Shown here piece by piece: positions 1 to 6,776 of a stretch of 12,980 nt of DNA. Under the pieces are notes generated by a model. That model ran no database searches. It worked only from the letters and a program-made list of their open reading frames with translations, and was not told the DNA's origin. Origin of the DNA: an uncultured Clostridia bacterium (GTDB lineage Bacteria; Bacillota; Clostridia; Peptostreptococcales; Anaerovoracaceae); NCBI GenBank assembly GCA_934247125.1, contig CAKQIZ010000055.1:1-12980 (forward strand), given 5' to 3'. A program made the position numbers and the translations under genes. Each line of letters begins with the position of its first letter. The first letter of the stretch is position 1.

Positions 1-80
1 CTGTGCCACAAGTAATCAACTCTTCAAAATACAGCATACTATTATAAACTTTACATCAATAAAGCATCTTTGTCAACTGT

Positions 81-124
81 GTACTGAAAATTATACAATA
101 TACTGTACTAAAAATTATACAATA
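81..124. repeat. Direct repeat, 20-bp unit, period 24
   Basis: GTACTGAAAATTATACAATA at 81-100 recurs with one change (G to A) at 105-124. Only two copies are present. Function is unknown. It could be slipped-strand duplication of AT-rich DNA, or a pair of protein-binding sites. Confidence 0.75.
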
Positions 125-452
125 CATATGCGGTATCTTTAGAATCGTTGAAATTCCAATATAAATGTGAGTATTCTTGAAAATCTGCATTCTGCATACA
201 GAACACTTTTGCCCTGTCTTTTTCCCCGGTAATTATAACAAATTTGCTGTAATAAAAACACTTATCTTCTGTCATGTGTGCTATAACATTTTATTATAAC
301 AATCAGGGCATTCAGGATGAATTTTTTAAATCATTCCCGGATTCGGTCGGCTTCGCTTTTCCGGCACGCTGCATATGAAATTTTGTTATACTTATAAAAA
401 TCAATCGTAATCTCTACGTCGTAACTGCATCATCCAGCTCCGGCTGCATCCT

Positions 453-492
453 GCAAAACACATCTGCATCCGCAGCGCAAAACACATCTGCA
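453..492. repeat. Direct repeat, 16-bp unit, period 24
   Basis: GCAAAACACATCTGCA occurs identically at 453-468 and 477-492. The second copy ends four bases before the -35 box of the promoter at 496-524, so these could be operator sites for that promoter. This is inference from position only. Confidence 0.75.
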
Positions 493-495
493 GAC

Positions 496-524
496 TTGTT
501 ATAATGGCGATTTACTGTTATAAT
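496..524 (+). promoter_or_regulatory. Predicted sigma-A promoter with extended -10
   Basis: TTGTTA (496-501), a 17-bp spacer and TATAAT (519-524) with an upstream TG (TGTTATAAT) form a good vegetative promoter reading toward the gene at 706. The predicted start near 531 would give a leader of about 175 nt that contains the whole 76-bp tandem duplication. Further extended -10 words, TGCTATAAT at 594-602 and TGCTATATA at 668-676, follow each duplicated unit and could be alternative promoters nearer the gene. Confidence 0.6.
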
Positions 525-526
525 GA

Positions 527-676
527 ACGCTATGATAATATGCGGCGTTGCCGCAATGATGCGTTCATTGAAGCAGACTGCGACAAGCTTGTCTGCTATA
601 ATACGCTATGATAATATGCGGCGTTGCCGCAAGACAGTGTTTATGAAGCGGATTGCGGTGAGCTTGTCTGCTATAT
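527..676. repeat. 76-bp tandem duplication with stem-loops
   Basis: Unit 1 (527-602) and unit 2 (603-676) share an identical first 30 bases and a similar last 34. Both contain GCGGC-GTT-GCCGC, a five-base-pair stem with a tight loop, and both end in AGCTTGTCTGCTATA. In unit 1 the stem-loop is enclosed by a second stem, AATGAACGC (522-530) against GCGTTCATT (561-569), and is followed by the palindrome GACAAGCTTGTC (582-593). The unit-2 copy has lost the outer stem, so the units have diverged. The block sits in the predicted leader or promoter of the gene at 706. Confidence 0.75.
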
Positions 677-705
677 ATATTTGATAATTTAGGGAGCACT
701 AAACG

Positions 706-2577
706 TTGAAAAAGATCAAGGGATGGAAACACGAAAAAGAATTTGATACAAGGACTCTGATACTGCTTTCCCCGGATACTGAAGATGCCGCTGAGAACAG
801 CGGCATCCCGGATGATGATTCCGGAGTTCCTCAGAAAGACAGCGATATCGCCAGTAAGGAAACGCGTAAAGCCGTAGATCTTAAAGACATAGCTGATGCC
901 CAGAACAAAGCATCCGACGAGAAAGTGACTCAGGTTTATGAGCCACGCCCCCTCACTCCTGATGACGATATTTACGAAGATATCATCGAACAGTTCGCAT
1001 CAGCACCTACCAAGCCGAAATACTGGTTTGAAGAATTCGGAGACTACTGGTCGTGCAGCTGCGGTCATATCAATAAAGGAGATCGCTGTAAAAGCTGTGG
1101 TCTGGAAAGAGAGCTTCTCAGATCACTGTTCATACTGCATAAGCCTGCAGGAGCGCCCGGCAAGCTGAATAAAAAGCTCAGCAAGGCCACAAAGGAAAAG
1201 ATCGATCAGGAAGAAAAGCAGCAGGCCGACAAGGAAAACCGCCGCAGGCAGCGCGAAGCTGCAGGCGATGACGTACTGACCGTAGTTCCGATCGAAACTG
1301 ACGACTCGGCTACAGAAGAACACGATCTGCCGGAAGAACAGAACGAAGTCGAGGTCAAGGTATATGATCCTTCTGAAGATGCTGCAGAAAACGAGGATAC
1401 AGCTGAAAGCACTGATACCGACACGATCGATACCCCGGATAACGGTGAAAATGATAACATCAGCGACAGTGATACTGACAGCGAAATTCCGGAAACTGAT
1501 GAAAGTGCTTCATCACCTGCACGAGCCGCCACATCAGACGACACCAATAAGCAGACAGAAGCAGCTGCCGTCAATACACAAAAAAAAGGGCAGAATAAAT
1601 CTGAATCAAATGCTATAGTACCCGTTCCTGCGCCAAAGAAAAAAACGCCTGCAAAGCCTGACGGCAAAAAACGGGTAAGCTTCAGGACCAAGATAATAAT
1701 CGCTATAGTTGCATGCATGATACTTATAGGCGGCTGCGGAACTGCCATCTACTATTATATGGCCGCACCGGCAATGCAGTATCAGGACGCACAGCAGCTT
1801 CAGGCAAAAGGCAAATATGAAAAAGCTATCGAGAAATACAAAGCCCTCGGCGACTATAAGGACTGCAAAGACCTCATATGGGAATGCTACTGCAGCATGG
1901 CTGACCGGTATTTTAAAAAAGGTGAATACAATAAGGCGATAGATACTTACAACATAGCGATCGGTCTTAAAGACGACCAGTCACTTCACGACAAGATATG
2001 GGACTGCTACATAGCTATCGGCGACCAGCACCTGAACAACGGTGAATACGAAAAGGCACTGAGCACATACTACGTCGCAGCCGATCTCAAGGATAACGAA
2101 GATGTGCAGGCAAAGATCAACCTGACTAAGTTCACTTATGTGAAAGCATATAAAGATGACAGAACAGCAAAAGTCGAAGAATACATGTCCGACCTGATGG
2201 CAGTCAAATATTCCGGCATACAGGAAATATACGATGAATATTACGCATGGCATGTATCTATAGTGGCCAATACTTCTGAAACCGACAATTCCACAGATGT
2301 CAGCACAGTAAGCAGAAAAGACACGGTTTATTTCCACGCGACACTCAGCGGCGGAGAGCCGTCCGAACAGATCATGCTGTACTATGAAGTCACATGGCCG
2401 AGCGGTCAGAGTCATATATTCGATCTCGACTCCACATGGAAAAGCGGCTCAGTGATAACAGCCAGATTCCAGTATCCGATGCCGATATTCGGAAAAGAAG
2501 GCAAACTCACATTCAAGCTCTACGACAGAAGCACTAATGAAATGCTCGGCAGTGACACAGTCACTTTCGAACACTGA
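706..2577 (+). CDS. Membrane protein: zinc ribbon, one TM, TPR-like repeats
   Basis: A 623-residue protein started by TTG, with AGGGAG (691-696) nine bases upstream. No ATG nearer the start is as well placed. Residues 115-132 form a zinc ribbon, W-S-C-S-C-G-H-x5-C-x2-C-G (Cys117, 119, 128, 131). A long acidic, Ser/Thr-rich and probably disordered stretch follows (about 190-320). A basic patch (K318-R327) then precedes a single membrane helix (about 328-350). Beyond it lie three helical repeats with the pattern G-x-Y-x-K-A-I-x-x-Y (about 360-470), related to TPR/Sel1-type repeats, and a beta-rich C-terminal domain (about 535-620). By the positive-inside rule the zinc ribbon should be cytoplasmic and the repeats outside, which suggests a sensor or scaffold. 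I do not recognise a named family. It is the only plus-strand gene and ends at its own terminator. Confidence 0.9.
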   Translation: MKKIKGWKHEKEFDTRTLILLSPDTEDAAENSGIPDDDSGVPQKDSDIASKETRKAVDLKDIADAQNKASDEKVTQVYEPRPLTPDDDIYEDIIEQFASAPTKPKYWFEEFGDYWSCSCGHINKGDRCKSCGLERELLRSLFILHKPAGAPGKLNKKLSKATKEKIDQEEKQQADKENRRRQREAAGDDVLTVVPIETDDSATEEHDLPEEQNEVEVKVYDPSEDAAENEDTAESTDTDTIDTPDNGENDNISDSDTDSEIPETDESASSPARAATSDDTNKQTEAAAVNTQKKGQNKSESNAIVPVPAPKKKTPAKPDGKKRVSFRTKIIIAIVACMILIGGCGTAIYYYMAAPAMQYQDAQQLQAKGKYEKAIEKYKALGDYKDCKDLIWECYCSMADRYFKKGEYNKAIDTYNIAIGLKDDQSLHDKIWDCYIAIGDQHLNNGEYEKALSTYYVAADLKDNEDVQAKINLTKFTYVKAYKDDRTAKVEEYMSDLMAVKYSGIQEIYDEYYAWHVSIVANTSETDNSTDVSTVSRKDTVYFHATLSGGEPSEQIMLYYEVTWPSGQSHIFDLDSTWKSGSVITARFQYPMPIFGKEGKLTFKLYDRSTNEMLGSDTVTFEH

Positions 2578-2588
2578 TATACTGATCC

Positions 2589-2619
2589 ACAGCACCGTTA
2601 ATCAAAGCGGTGCTGTTTT
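2589..2619 (+). terminator. Intrinsic terminator after the membrane-protein gene
   Basis: ACAGCACCG (2589-2597) pairs perfectly with CGGTGCTGT (2608-2616) across a 10-base loop, followed by a short T tract. It begins 12 bases after the stop codon of the upstream gene. Confidence 0.85.
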
Positions 2620-2658
2620 CATACAAACAGAAGCTTGCTGCACTGCTGCATACCTTTT

Positions 2659-2718
2659 CAAAAAACAAAACAGGCCTGCAGCCCGGTGTCTGATGAATCC
2701 AGACTTTCCGCACTGCAG
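2659..2718 (-). terminator. Intrinsic terminator after the alcohol dehydrogenase gene
   Basis: Read on the minus strand, CTGCAG followed by TGCGG (2718-2708) can pair imperfectly with CCGGG then CTGCAG (2686-2676). A smaller GTCTG/CAGAC stem lies inside. It is followed by T4-G-T6 (A-rich on the plus strand at 2659-2672). A second small hairpin, GGATCTA/TAGATCC (2731-2750), lies just upstream. Together these plausibly end the alcohol dehydrogenase transcript and face the plus-strand terminator at 2589. Confidence 0.6.
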
Positions 2719-2789
2719 CCCCGTCCTGCGGGATCTACGAGCATAGATCCACATCAAGGTTATCATTAACAAGTTTTGTTCCATGTTCC

Positions 2790-3944
2790 TTATGCATTAT
2801 ATACCTTTTTGAAAATCTCAAGGTACTGTTCTTTCGTAGCTTCGATAGGATTCGAAGGATTGCATACATGCTTCGATGAAGCTTCTGCAAGATACTCGAA
2901 ATCTTTAGGATCTATCACTTCAAATGAGCTGAGCTTCGGTATATTGAGCTCTTTGCATATATCTCTTATTACCTGTACTCCTGCCAGAGCAGCTTCCTCG
3001 TCTGTCTTGCCGTCTGTATCAACGCCCAGAGCTTTTGCAACATCTGCATATTTCTTAGGGTTTCCCGGAATACTGAATTCACTTACATCTGCAAGGAACA
3101 TCGAATTAGTTACACCATGCGGGATATCATAGAATCCGCCGAAGCATTCAGCGATACAGTGTACAGCAGCTGTGTCAGCATTTCCGAAAGCAACACCTGC
3201 CATCATCGACGCAAGCATAACAGCTTCCATAGCATCTGCATCTCTGTCATTTGCAGCCTTTACGATATTTTCACCTATCAGCTTTACAGCATAGATAGCG
3301 ATAGCATCTGTCATCGGTGTAGCAACTGTCGAAACGTATGCTTCAACAGCATGTGTAAGCGCATCTATACCTGTTGATGAGATCAGTGAACCAGGCAGCC
3401 CGTTGATCATGTCAGGATCTACCAGAGCAAGTATCGGAGCACACTTAGGGTCAAAGATATTTCCTTTGAGATGTGTTTCTGTATTGCTGATAACTGCATT
3501 GAATGTGACTTCGCTTCCTGTTCCGCATGTTGTTGGTATGCATATTACAGGTACGCTCTGTACATCCAGCTCAACATCGATCCAGTCTCTTGACGTTTTG
3601 CCGTTAGTCATGACTGTAGCCATTGCCTTTGCAGTATCCATAGCACTTCCTCCACCCACGGCGACAAGCACGTCTGCACCGGCGTCAGCTGCGATCTTTG
3701 CGCCTTTGTCACAATCATAGTCACGTGGATTAGGCACGATGCCGTCAAACAGCATACATTCGAATCCGGCTTCTTCTATGTACCCCTTGATCTGATCTGC
3801 CAGACCGATCTTGATTATTCCTGCATCAGTTACCAGCATCGGCTTTTTCAGACCTCTTGCCTTGATTTCCTGACCTACTTCTTTAACAACACCTCTTCCG
3901 AACATTATCTGAGTCGGAAGGAAAAATCCAAAGTTACCAATCAT
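2790..3944 (-). CDS. Iron-containing (group III) alcohol dehydrogenase
   Basis: A full-length 384-residue member of the Fe-ADH family, which interconverts alcohols and aldehydes with NAD(P)H in the cytoplasm. The N-terminal Rossmann-like half carries GGGSAMDTAKA (97-107) and PTTCGTGSE (137-145). The four family metal ligands are present: Asp194 and His198 in GIDALTHAVEA, His262 in AAVHCIAE, and His276 in IPHG. The additional active-site histidine usually four residues after the third ligand (HxMAH in FucO-like enzymes) is Glu266 here. TTTAGGAGG stands eight bases before the ATG. The gene follows the 218-aa gene by 63 bases and is the last of the cluster. It probably works with the acylating aldehyde dehydrogenase, either oxidising an imported alcohol or disposing of electrons by reducing an aldehyde. 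The substrate cannot be read from sequence. Confidence 0.93.
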   Translation of the reverse strand: MIGNFGFFLPTQIMFGRGVVKEVGQEIKARGLKKPMLVTDAGIIKIGLADQIKGYIEEAGFECMLFDGIVPNPRDYDCDKGAKIAADAGADVLVAVGGGSAMDTAKAMATVMTNGKTSRDWIDVELDVQSVPVICIPTTCGTGSEVTFNAVISNTETHLKGNIFDPKCAPILALVDPDMINGLPGSLISSTGIDALTHAVEAYVSTVATPMTDAIAIYAVKLIGENIVKAANDRDADAMEAVMLASMMAGVAFGNADTAAVHCIAECFGGFYDIPHGVTNSMFLADVSEFSIPGNPKKYADVAKALGVDTDGKTDEEAALAGVQVIRDICKELNIPKLSSFEVIDPKDFEYLAEASSKHVCNPSNPIEATKEQYLEIFKKVYNA

Positions 3945-4007
3945 AATAAAACCTCCTAAAGTTACTCTTTCCAGCTTGCTTCTGTCCGGACATACCGGAT
4001 CACTTAT

Positions 4008-4664
4008 CTACATGGACAATCTTGTATTGAGCCCTCTCGCACGCTCATTGGTCACGCCATAGTCGTCGAGATATGCGTATTTTGTATAGCTCCTGTCCTT
4101 ATACATCATTTCAAGCTCCCATGCTTCTCTGTAAAATTTGACCAGCTTAACTCTGGTTAATTCACTATCCATCGTCTTGTATGCTTTGAACAGGATCTGT
4201 CTCCTGATTGAATACTCCGCATCCTCAAGGATCTGTTCGAGACTGCCTCCATCCGGCAGAATGTTTCCTTCCATCGCACTTAATGACTTCTCCTCCATAG
4301 GGATTTCTCCATCAGTCATAATGTCATAATGTGAAGCATGCATTTCATTTGCGTCATATACGACTCCCACGGTCCCGCTTTTGTCGAACACCTTGGACTT
4401 ATTGAAAAACACATTGCGCTTTACATTAAAATCATAGATCATGAAATAGCACGGAACCCATACCCTACGCATTCCTGTCTGTCTGTAGTTCACAAGTTTC
4501 ACTCCCAGAAGCTTCGGCTCCACTGAACGCATTTTAGCATTTATCGCAGCTTCCTTGCTGTGAACCGTCTCAGTGACAAAGACCTTGTCTCTGCCGGGTT
4601 TTGCAAAAGCTCTGACTGCCGGCTTCTTAGATTTACTGCTCATATGGTCTTCTAATCTTTTCAT
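4008..4664 (-). CDS. Orphan cytoplasmic protein of the cluster, 218 aa
   Basis: I do not recognise this protein. The reading frame is open from 4712, but the start at 4664 is chosen because GGGAGG lies eight bases before it. The resulting 218 residues begin with a basic, Ser/Lys-rich segment (MKRLEDHMSSKSKK), have no membrane helix or signal peptide, and contain a mixed alpha/beta region rich in aromatic and basic residues (VPCYFMIYDFNVKR, FYREAWELEMMYK). No metal-binding or nucleotide-binding motif is visible. It lies between the symporter pair and the alcohol dehydrogenase on the same strand with no obvious terminator between, so it may be co-transcribed with the symporter operon. A role in the pathway (chaperone, regulator, accessory subunit) is a guess from context only. 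Confidence 0.75.
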   Translation of the reverse strand: MKRLEDHMSSKSKKPAVRAFAKPGRDKVFVTETVHSKEAAINAKMRSVEPKLLGVKLVNYRQTGMRRVWVPCYFMIYDFNVKRNVFFNKSKVFDKSGTVGVVYDANEMHASHYDIMTDGEIPMEEKSLSAMEGNILPDGGSLEQILEDAEYSIRRQILFKAYKTMDSELTRVKLVKFYREAWELEMMYKDRSYTKYAYLDDYGVTNERARGLNTRLSM

Positions 4665-4723
4665 AAGTATGACCTCCCGATGATATTTTTGCTGTTCAGA
4701 TCCAGCATACACAATGGCTGCCT

Positions 4724-4762
4724 GAGCGGCAGGTAGCGCCCCGCACGGCCCTCCCGCCGCTC
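4724..4762. other. GC-rich inverted repeat between two cluster genes
   Basis: GAGCGGC (4724-4730) pairs with GCCGCTC (4756-4762). With one mismatch the stem extends to GG/CC, and the loop is about 80% G+C (AGCGCCCCGCACGGCCC). It stands out from its AT-rich surroundings. There is no T tract on either side, so it is unlikely to be a simple terminator. An mRNA processing or stability structure between the 73-aa and 218-aa genes, or a dispersed palindromic element, are the alternatives. Confidence 0.6.
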
Positions 4763-4795
4763 ATACAAGTAATAACTGTCAAATATTTCAGCCTT

Positions 4796-5017
4796 TTATT
4801 CTTCTGTTTCCTCGCTGTCGTCACGGAATACGCCCTTGCGCACTTCGAGAAGATAAGCGATCAGTACTGCAGGTCCTGCGATCAGATTAAGTATCGCAAG
4901 TATCCATCCGTACCAGTTGTATCCGCCGATCATCGGTGTGATAAGGTAGATCGCACTGAGTACAAACAATATTACAAGCGATATCACTGCAGCTTTATTT
5001 GTTTTTTTCTCCTTCAT
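4796..5017 (-). CDS. Small two-helix membrane protein paired with symporter
   Basis: A 73-residue protein with two hydrophobic helices (about 9-29 and 36-58), a short loop containing GGYNWYGW, a basic N-terminus (MKEKKTNK) and an acidic tail (DDSEETEE). GGAGG lies seven bases before the ATG, inside the end of the symporter gene. Only two bases separate the symporter stop codon from this start, so the two are almost certainly translationally coupled. The arrangement recalls small membrane proteins encoded beside some sodium:solute symporters, such as YhdT beside PanF, although here the small gene follows the symporter. The likely role is an accessory or stabilising subunit of the transporter. 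No family name is assigned. Confidence 0.85.
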   Translation of the reverse strand: MKEKKTNKAAVISLVILFVLSAIYLITPMIGGYNWYGWILAILNLIAGPAVLIAYLLEVRKGVFRDDSEETEE

Positions 5018-5019
5018 CT

Positions 5020-6471
5020 TTACACCTCCGATACTGAATTGCTCTCCAGCGATCCTCCATCCTTCTTATATGTAGCATTGCATATAATGAAGTACAGGAT
5101 AGCTCCGGATACTGATACTACGATACTTGTAGGCAGTTCCCACGGACATCCGAGAACGAACTCCCACAGCACATACATTATAGCTGAATACACTATACAT
5201 GTCATAGCTGCAGGCGTGGTCTTCTTCTTGTAGAACAGACCTGCCACGATCGGAATGAAGAACATCGAGAACAGGAATCCTCCAAGATAGTACCATGCAT
5301 TTGCTATTCCGTCTGCCCAGAATATCGTTCCCACTACGCACAGTGCTCCGAATACTCCTACCATTATTCTCATGCCAAACAGAGTCTTCTGTTCCGAAAG
5401 TCCTTTATTGATAAACCCTCTGTAAATATCATTCACAGCACATGTCGCGAAGAGCAGCCAGTCTGAAGATACCGTTGACATTACTGCTGCACATAATGCT
5501 GCTACAAACAGTCCTCTGAATCCTACAGGGAGAACTGTGAATACCATCGACCAGAATCCTGATGCCGGTGAAGCTGCATCTCCGAAGAATGCCAGTGCTG
5601 CCATTCCTGCTATTACCATAGCCGTACTGAACGTTACGCCCATTGCCAGCATGATGGAATATGCAGTTTTGATATCGTCACCGGACCTTGCCGATCCGAA
5701 TCTCTGATAACAGGCTGCCTCACAGTACATTGCACATGCCGAGATAGCCCATGCTACCGACTCCCATACACTCAGCTTTCCTGTCGGTGTGAGGAGATCA
5801 GGATCAACTGCTCTTACATTTTCCCAGATAACAGGTAAACCGTCGTATTTTACTATTATACCCACCATCAGCGTTCCTACTGCCACCGTCATGATCGCAA
5901 ACTGGATCAGGTCTGTAACCGCCAGACCCCAGAGACCCGAAAGTGCAGTGTATATAGCGATTACCGCTCCTGCTACGATCAGTGATACGATCATCGGCAT
6001 TCCCGAAACGAGTTTCAGTACTTCTGCTATTGCAAAGAGCAGTGCCGAGTCATATAAAAGGTTTGCGATATAAGTTACAGCCGATATGAGCTTGATCTTT
6101 CCGCTGTACAGATATTTCATCATATCCGGTACCGTAACTACCCAGTCAGGAATTCGATCTCTTACATGCGGTCCTATGACCGTAGCCAGCGGAAGTCTTA
6201 AAATAGCTTCCGGGATAACAAATACCAGTATTACGGAAATACCCATAGTCCAGCCGCATTCCGCCAGACCTACGATAGTCCATGAATCATACCAGCCTGC
6301 AGCACCTACGCCGATAAGAATAGGCACTGTAAGTTTTCTGGACGCAACATAGAAACTTTTAACACTTTTTCCTGCGCGCTTTTTCATGCTGATGCCTACA
6401 AGCAGTATACCTGCAAAGTACAGTCCTATGATCAGCCAGTCAATGCCGCTCCATAATTCCTTTAAATCCAT
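5020..6471 (-). CDS. Sodium:solute symporter (SSS family)
   Basis: A 483-residue multi-spanning membrane protein of the SSS family (LeuT-fold, TC 2.A.21), about the usual length. Family hallmarks are the first helix with FAGILLVGISMKKRAGKS followed by SFYVASRKLTVP, the region GLAECGWTMGISVILVFVIPEA, the core ATSGLWG-like segment (TALSGLWGLAVTDLIQF), and AALCAAVMSTVSSDWLL, which corresponds to the conserved Na+-site helix. About 12-13 hydrophobic segments are visible. It should import an organic solute with Na+; substrates in the family include sugars, amino acids, carboxylates, choline-like compounds and nucleosides, and sequence alone does not choose. AGGTGG lies upstream of the ATG. A sigma-54 promoter at 6599-6584 with three activator dyads controls it, giving a leader of about 100 nt. 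Confidence 0.93.
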   Translation of the reverse strand: MDLKELWSGIDWLIIGLYFAGILLVGISMKKRAGKSVKSFYVASRKLTVPILIGVGAAGWYDSWTIVGLAECGWTMGISVILVFVIPEAILRLPLATVIGPHVRDRIPDWVVTVPDMMKYLYSGKIKLISAVTYIANLLYDSALLFAIAEVLKLVSGMPMIVSLIVAGAVIAIYTALSGLWGLAVTDLIQFAIMTVAVGTLMVGIIVKYDGLPVIWENVRAVDPDLLTPTGKLSVWESVAWAISACAMYCEAACYQRFGSARSGDDIKTAYSIMLAMGVTFSTAMVIAGMAALAFFGDAASPASGFWSMVFTVLPVGFRGLFVAALCAAVMSTVSSDWLLFATCAVNDIYRGFINKGLSEQKTLFGMRIMVGVFGALCVVGTIFWADGIANAWYYLGGFLFSMFFIPIVAGLFYKKKTTPAAMTCIVYSAIMYVLWEFVLGCPWELPTSIVVSVSGAILYFIICNATYKKDGGSLESNSVSEV

Positions 6472-6583
6472 AAAGTTTCACCACCTCTACTTTCCTCTTT
6501 CTTTAAGCCGTGCATCATATTTATCCTCGAATCTCATGCTAGCCTAAAAACTGATCTAAATAAGTAATTGCACATATATTTAT

Positions 6584-6599
6584 TGCATGAATCATGCCA
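6584..6599 (-). promoter_or_regulatory. Sigma-54 (-24/-12) promoter of the symporter operon
   Basis: Minus strand TGGCATGATTCATGCA: the -24 GG and -12 GC elements have the canonical spacing of the TGGCAC-N5-TTGC consensus, with only peripheral mismatches. Counting 12 bases from the -12 C places the start near 6573, about 100 nt before the symporter ATG. The neighbouring sigma-54 activator gene and the upstream dyads support it. Confidence 0.85.
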
Positions 6600-6630
6600 A
6601 CTGCTATTCTTTGATTTTTCAACATATTAC

Positions 6631-6668
6631 AAAGCACCACTGTTGCAGTTCGGGAACAATGGTGCTTT
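6631..6668. promoter_or_regulatory. Proximal activator dyad inside a 38-bp palindrome
   Basis: TGTTGCAGTTCGGGAACA (6641-6658) matches TGTTnC-N6-GnAACA perfectly and is centred about 77 bp before the predicted symporter transcription start. It is flanked on both sides by a further inverted repeat, AAAGCACCA (6631-6639) and TGGTGCTTT (6660-6668), with exactly the same centre. The RNA of the outer palindrome would form a stem of at least nine pairs and could also terminate the activator gene's transcript, although only TTT-G-TAAT follows on that strand. Confidence 0.7.
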
Positions 6669-6730
6669 TTACCTAATATTCTGTTTTTTTCGCATCGTCA
6701 AAGCATTGAATTTACTGAATTTTCTACAAA

Positions 6731-6767
6731 GTTTGCGCTACGGCAACGATGTTTCCATTTTGGAACA
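6731..6767. promoter_or_regulatory. Tandem distal activator dyads (upstream activating sites)
   Basis: Two 18-bp dyads are separated by one base: GTTTGCGCTACGGCAACG (6731-6748, weaker) and TGTTTCCATTTTGGAACA (6750-6767). Their centres are 19 bp apart, at about -167 and -186 from the predicted symporter start, on the correct side of the sigma-54 promoter. They lie just past the stop codon of the activator gene. The same pair, with the same 19-bp spacing and the same CATTTT spacer in the outer dyad, occurs at 11038-11074. Confidence 0.8.
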
Positions 6768-6776
6768 TATTTATTA

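Larger units (their letters stand above)
1..705. other. Repeat-rich non-coding region
   Basis: No convincing gene lies here. The first 450 bases are AT-rich and hold a 24-bp-period direct repeat (81-124). From about 450 onward the sequence becomes repetitive and structured: a 16-bp direct repeat (453-492), a sigma-A type promoter (496-524) and a 76-bp tandem duplication (527-676) that runs up to the ribosome binding site of the plus-strand gene at 706. Several TGnTATAAT or TGnTATAAC-like words recur (around 278, 383, 498, 517, 594 and 668). No transposase, inverted-repeat element ends, tRNA or rRNA was seen. Confidence 0.7.

Noticed and set aside
81..124. CRISPR-like repeat array
   Set aside because: Only two copies, no spacer-length regularity beyond one period and no cas gene in the window.
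542..559. Additional activator dyad around CGTTGCCGCAA in the tandem repeat
   Set aside because: Has one half-site word only; no GnAACA arm six bases away and no sigma-54 promoter nearby.
1206..1748. Antisense 180-codon open frame inside the membrane-protein gene
   Set aside because: Ser/Val-rich shadow of the acidic linker codons on the other strand, no ribosome binding site, and fully inside a better gene.
1981..2415. Antisense 144-codon open frame
   Set aside because: Lies opposite the TPR-like and beta-rich coding part, has no start signal and no recognisable domain.
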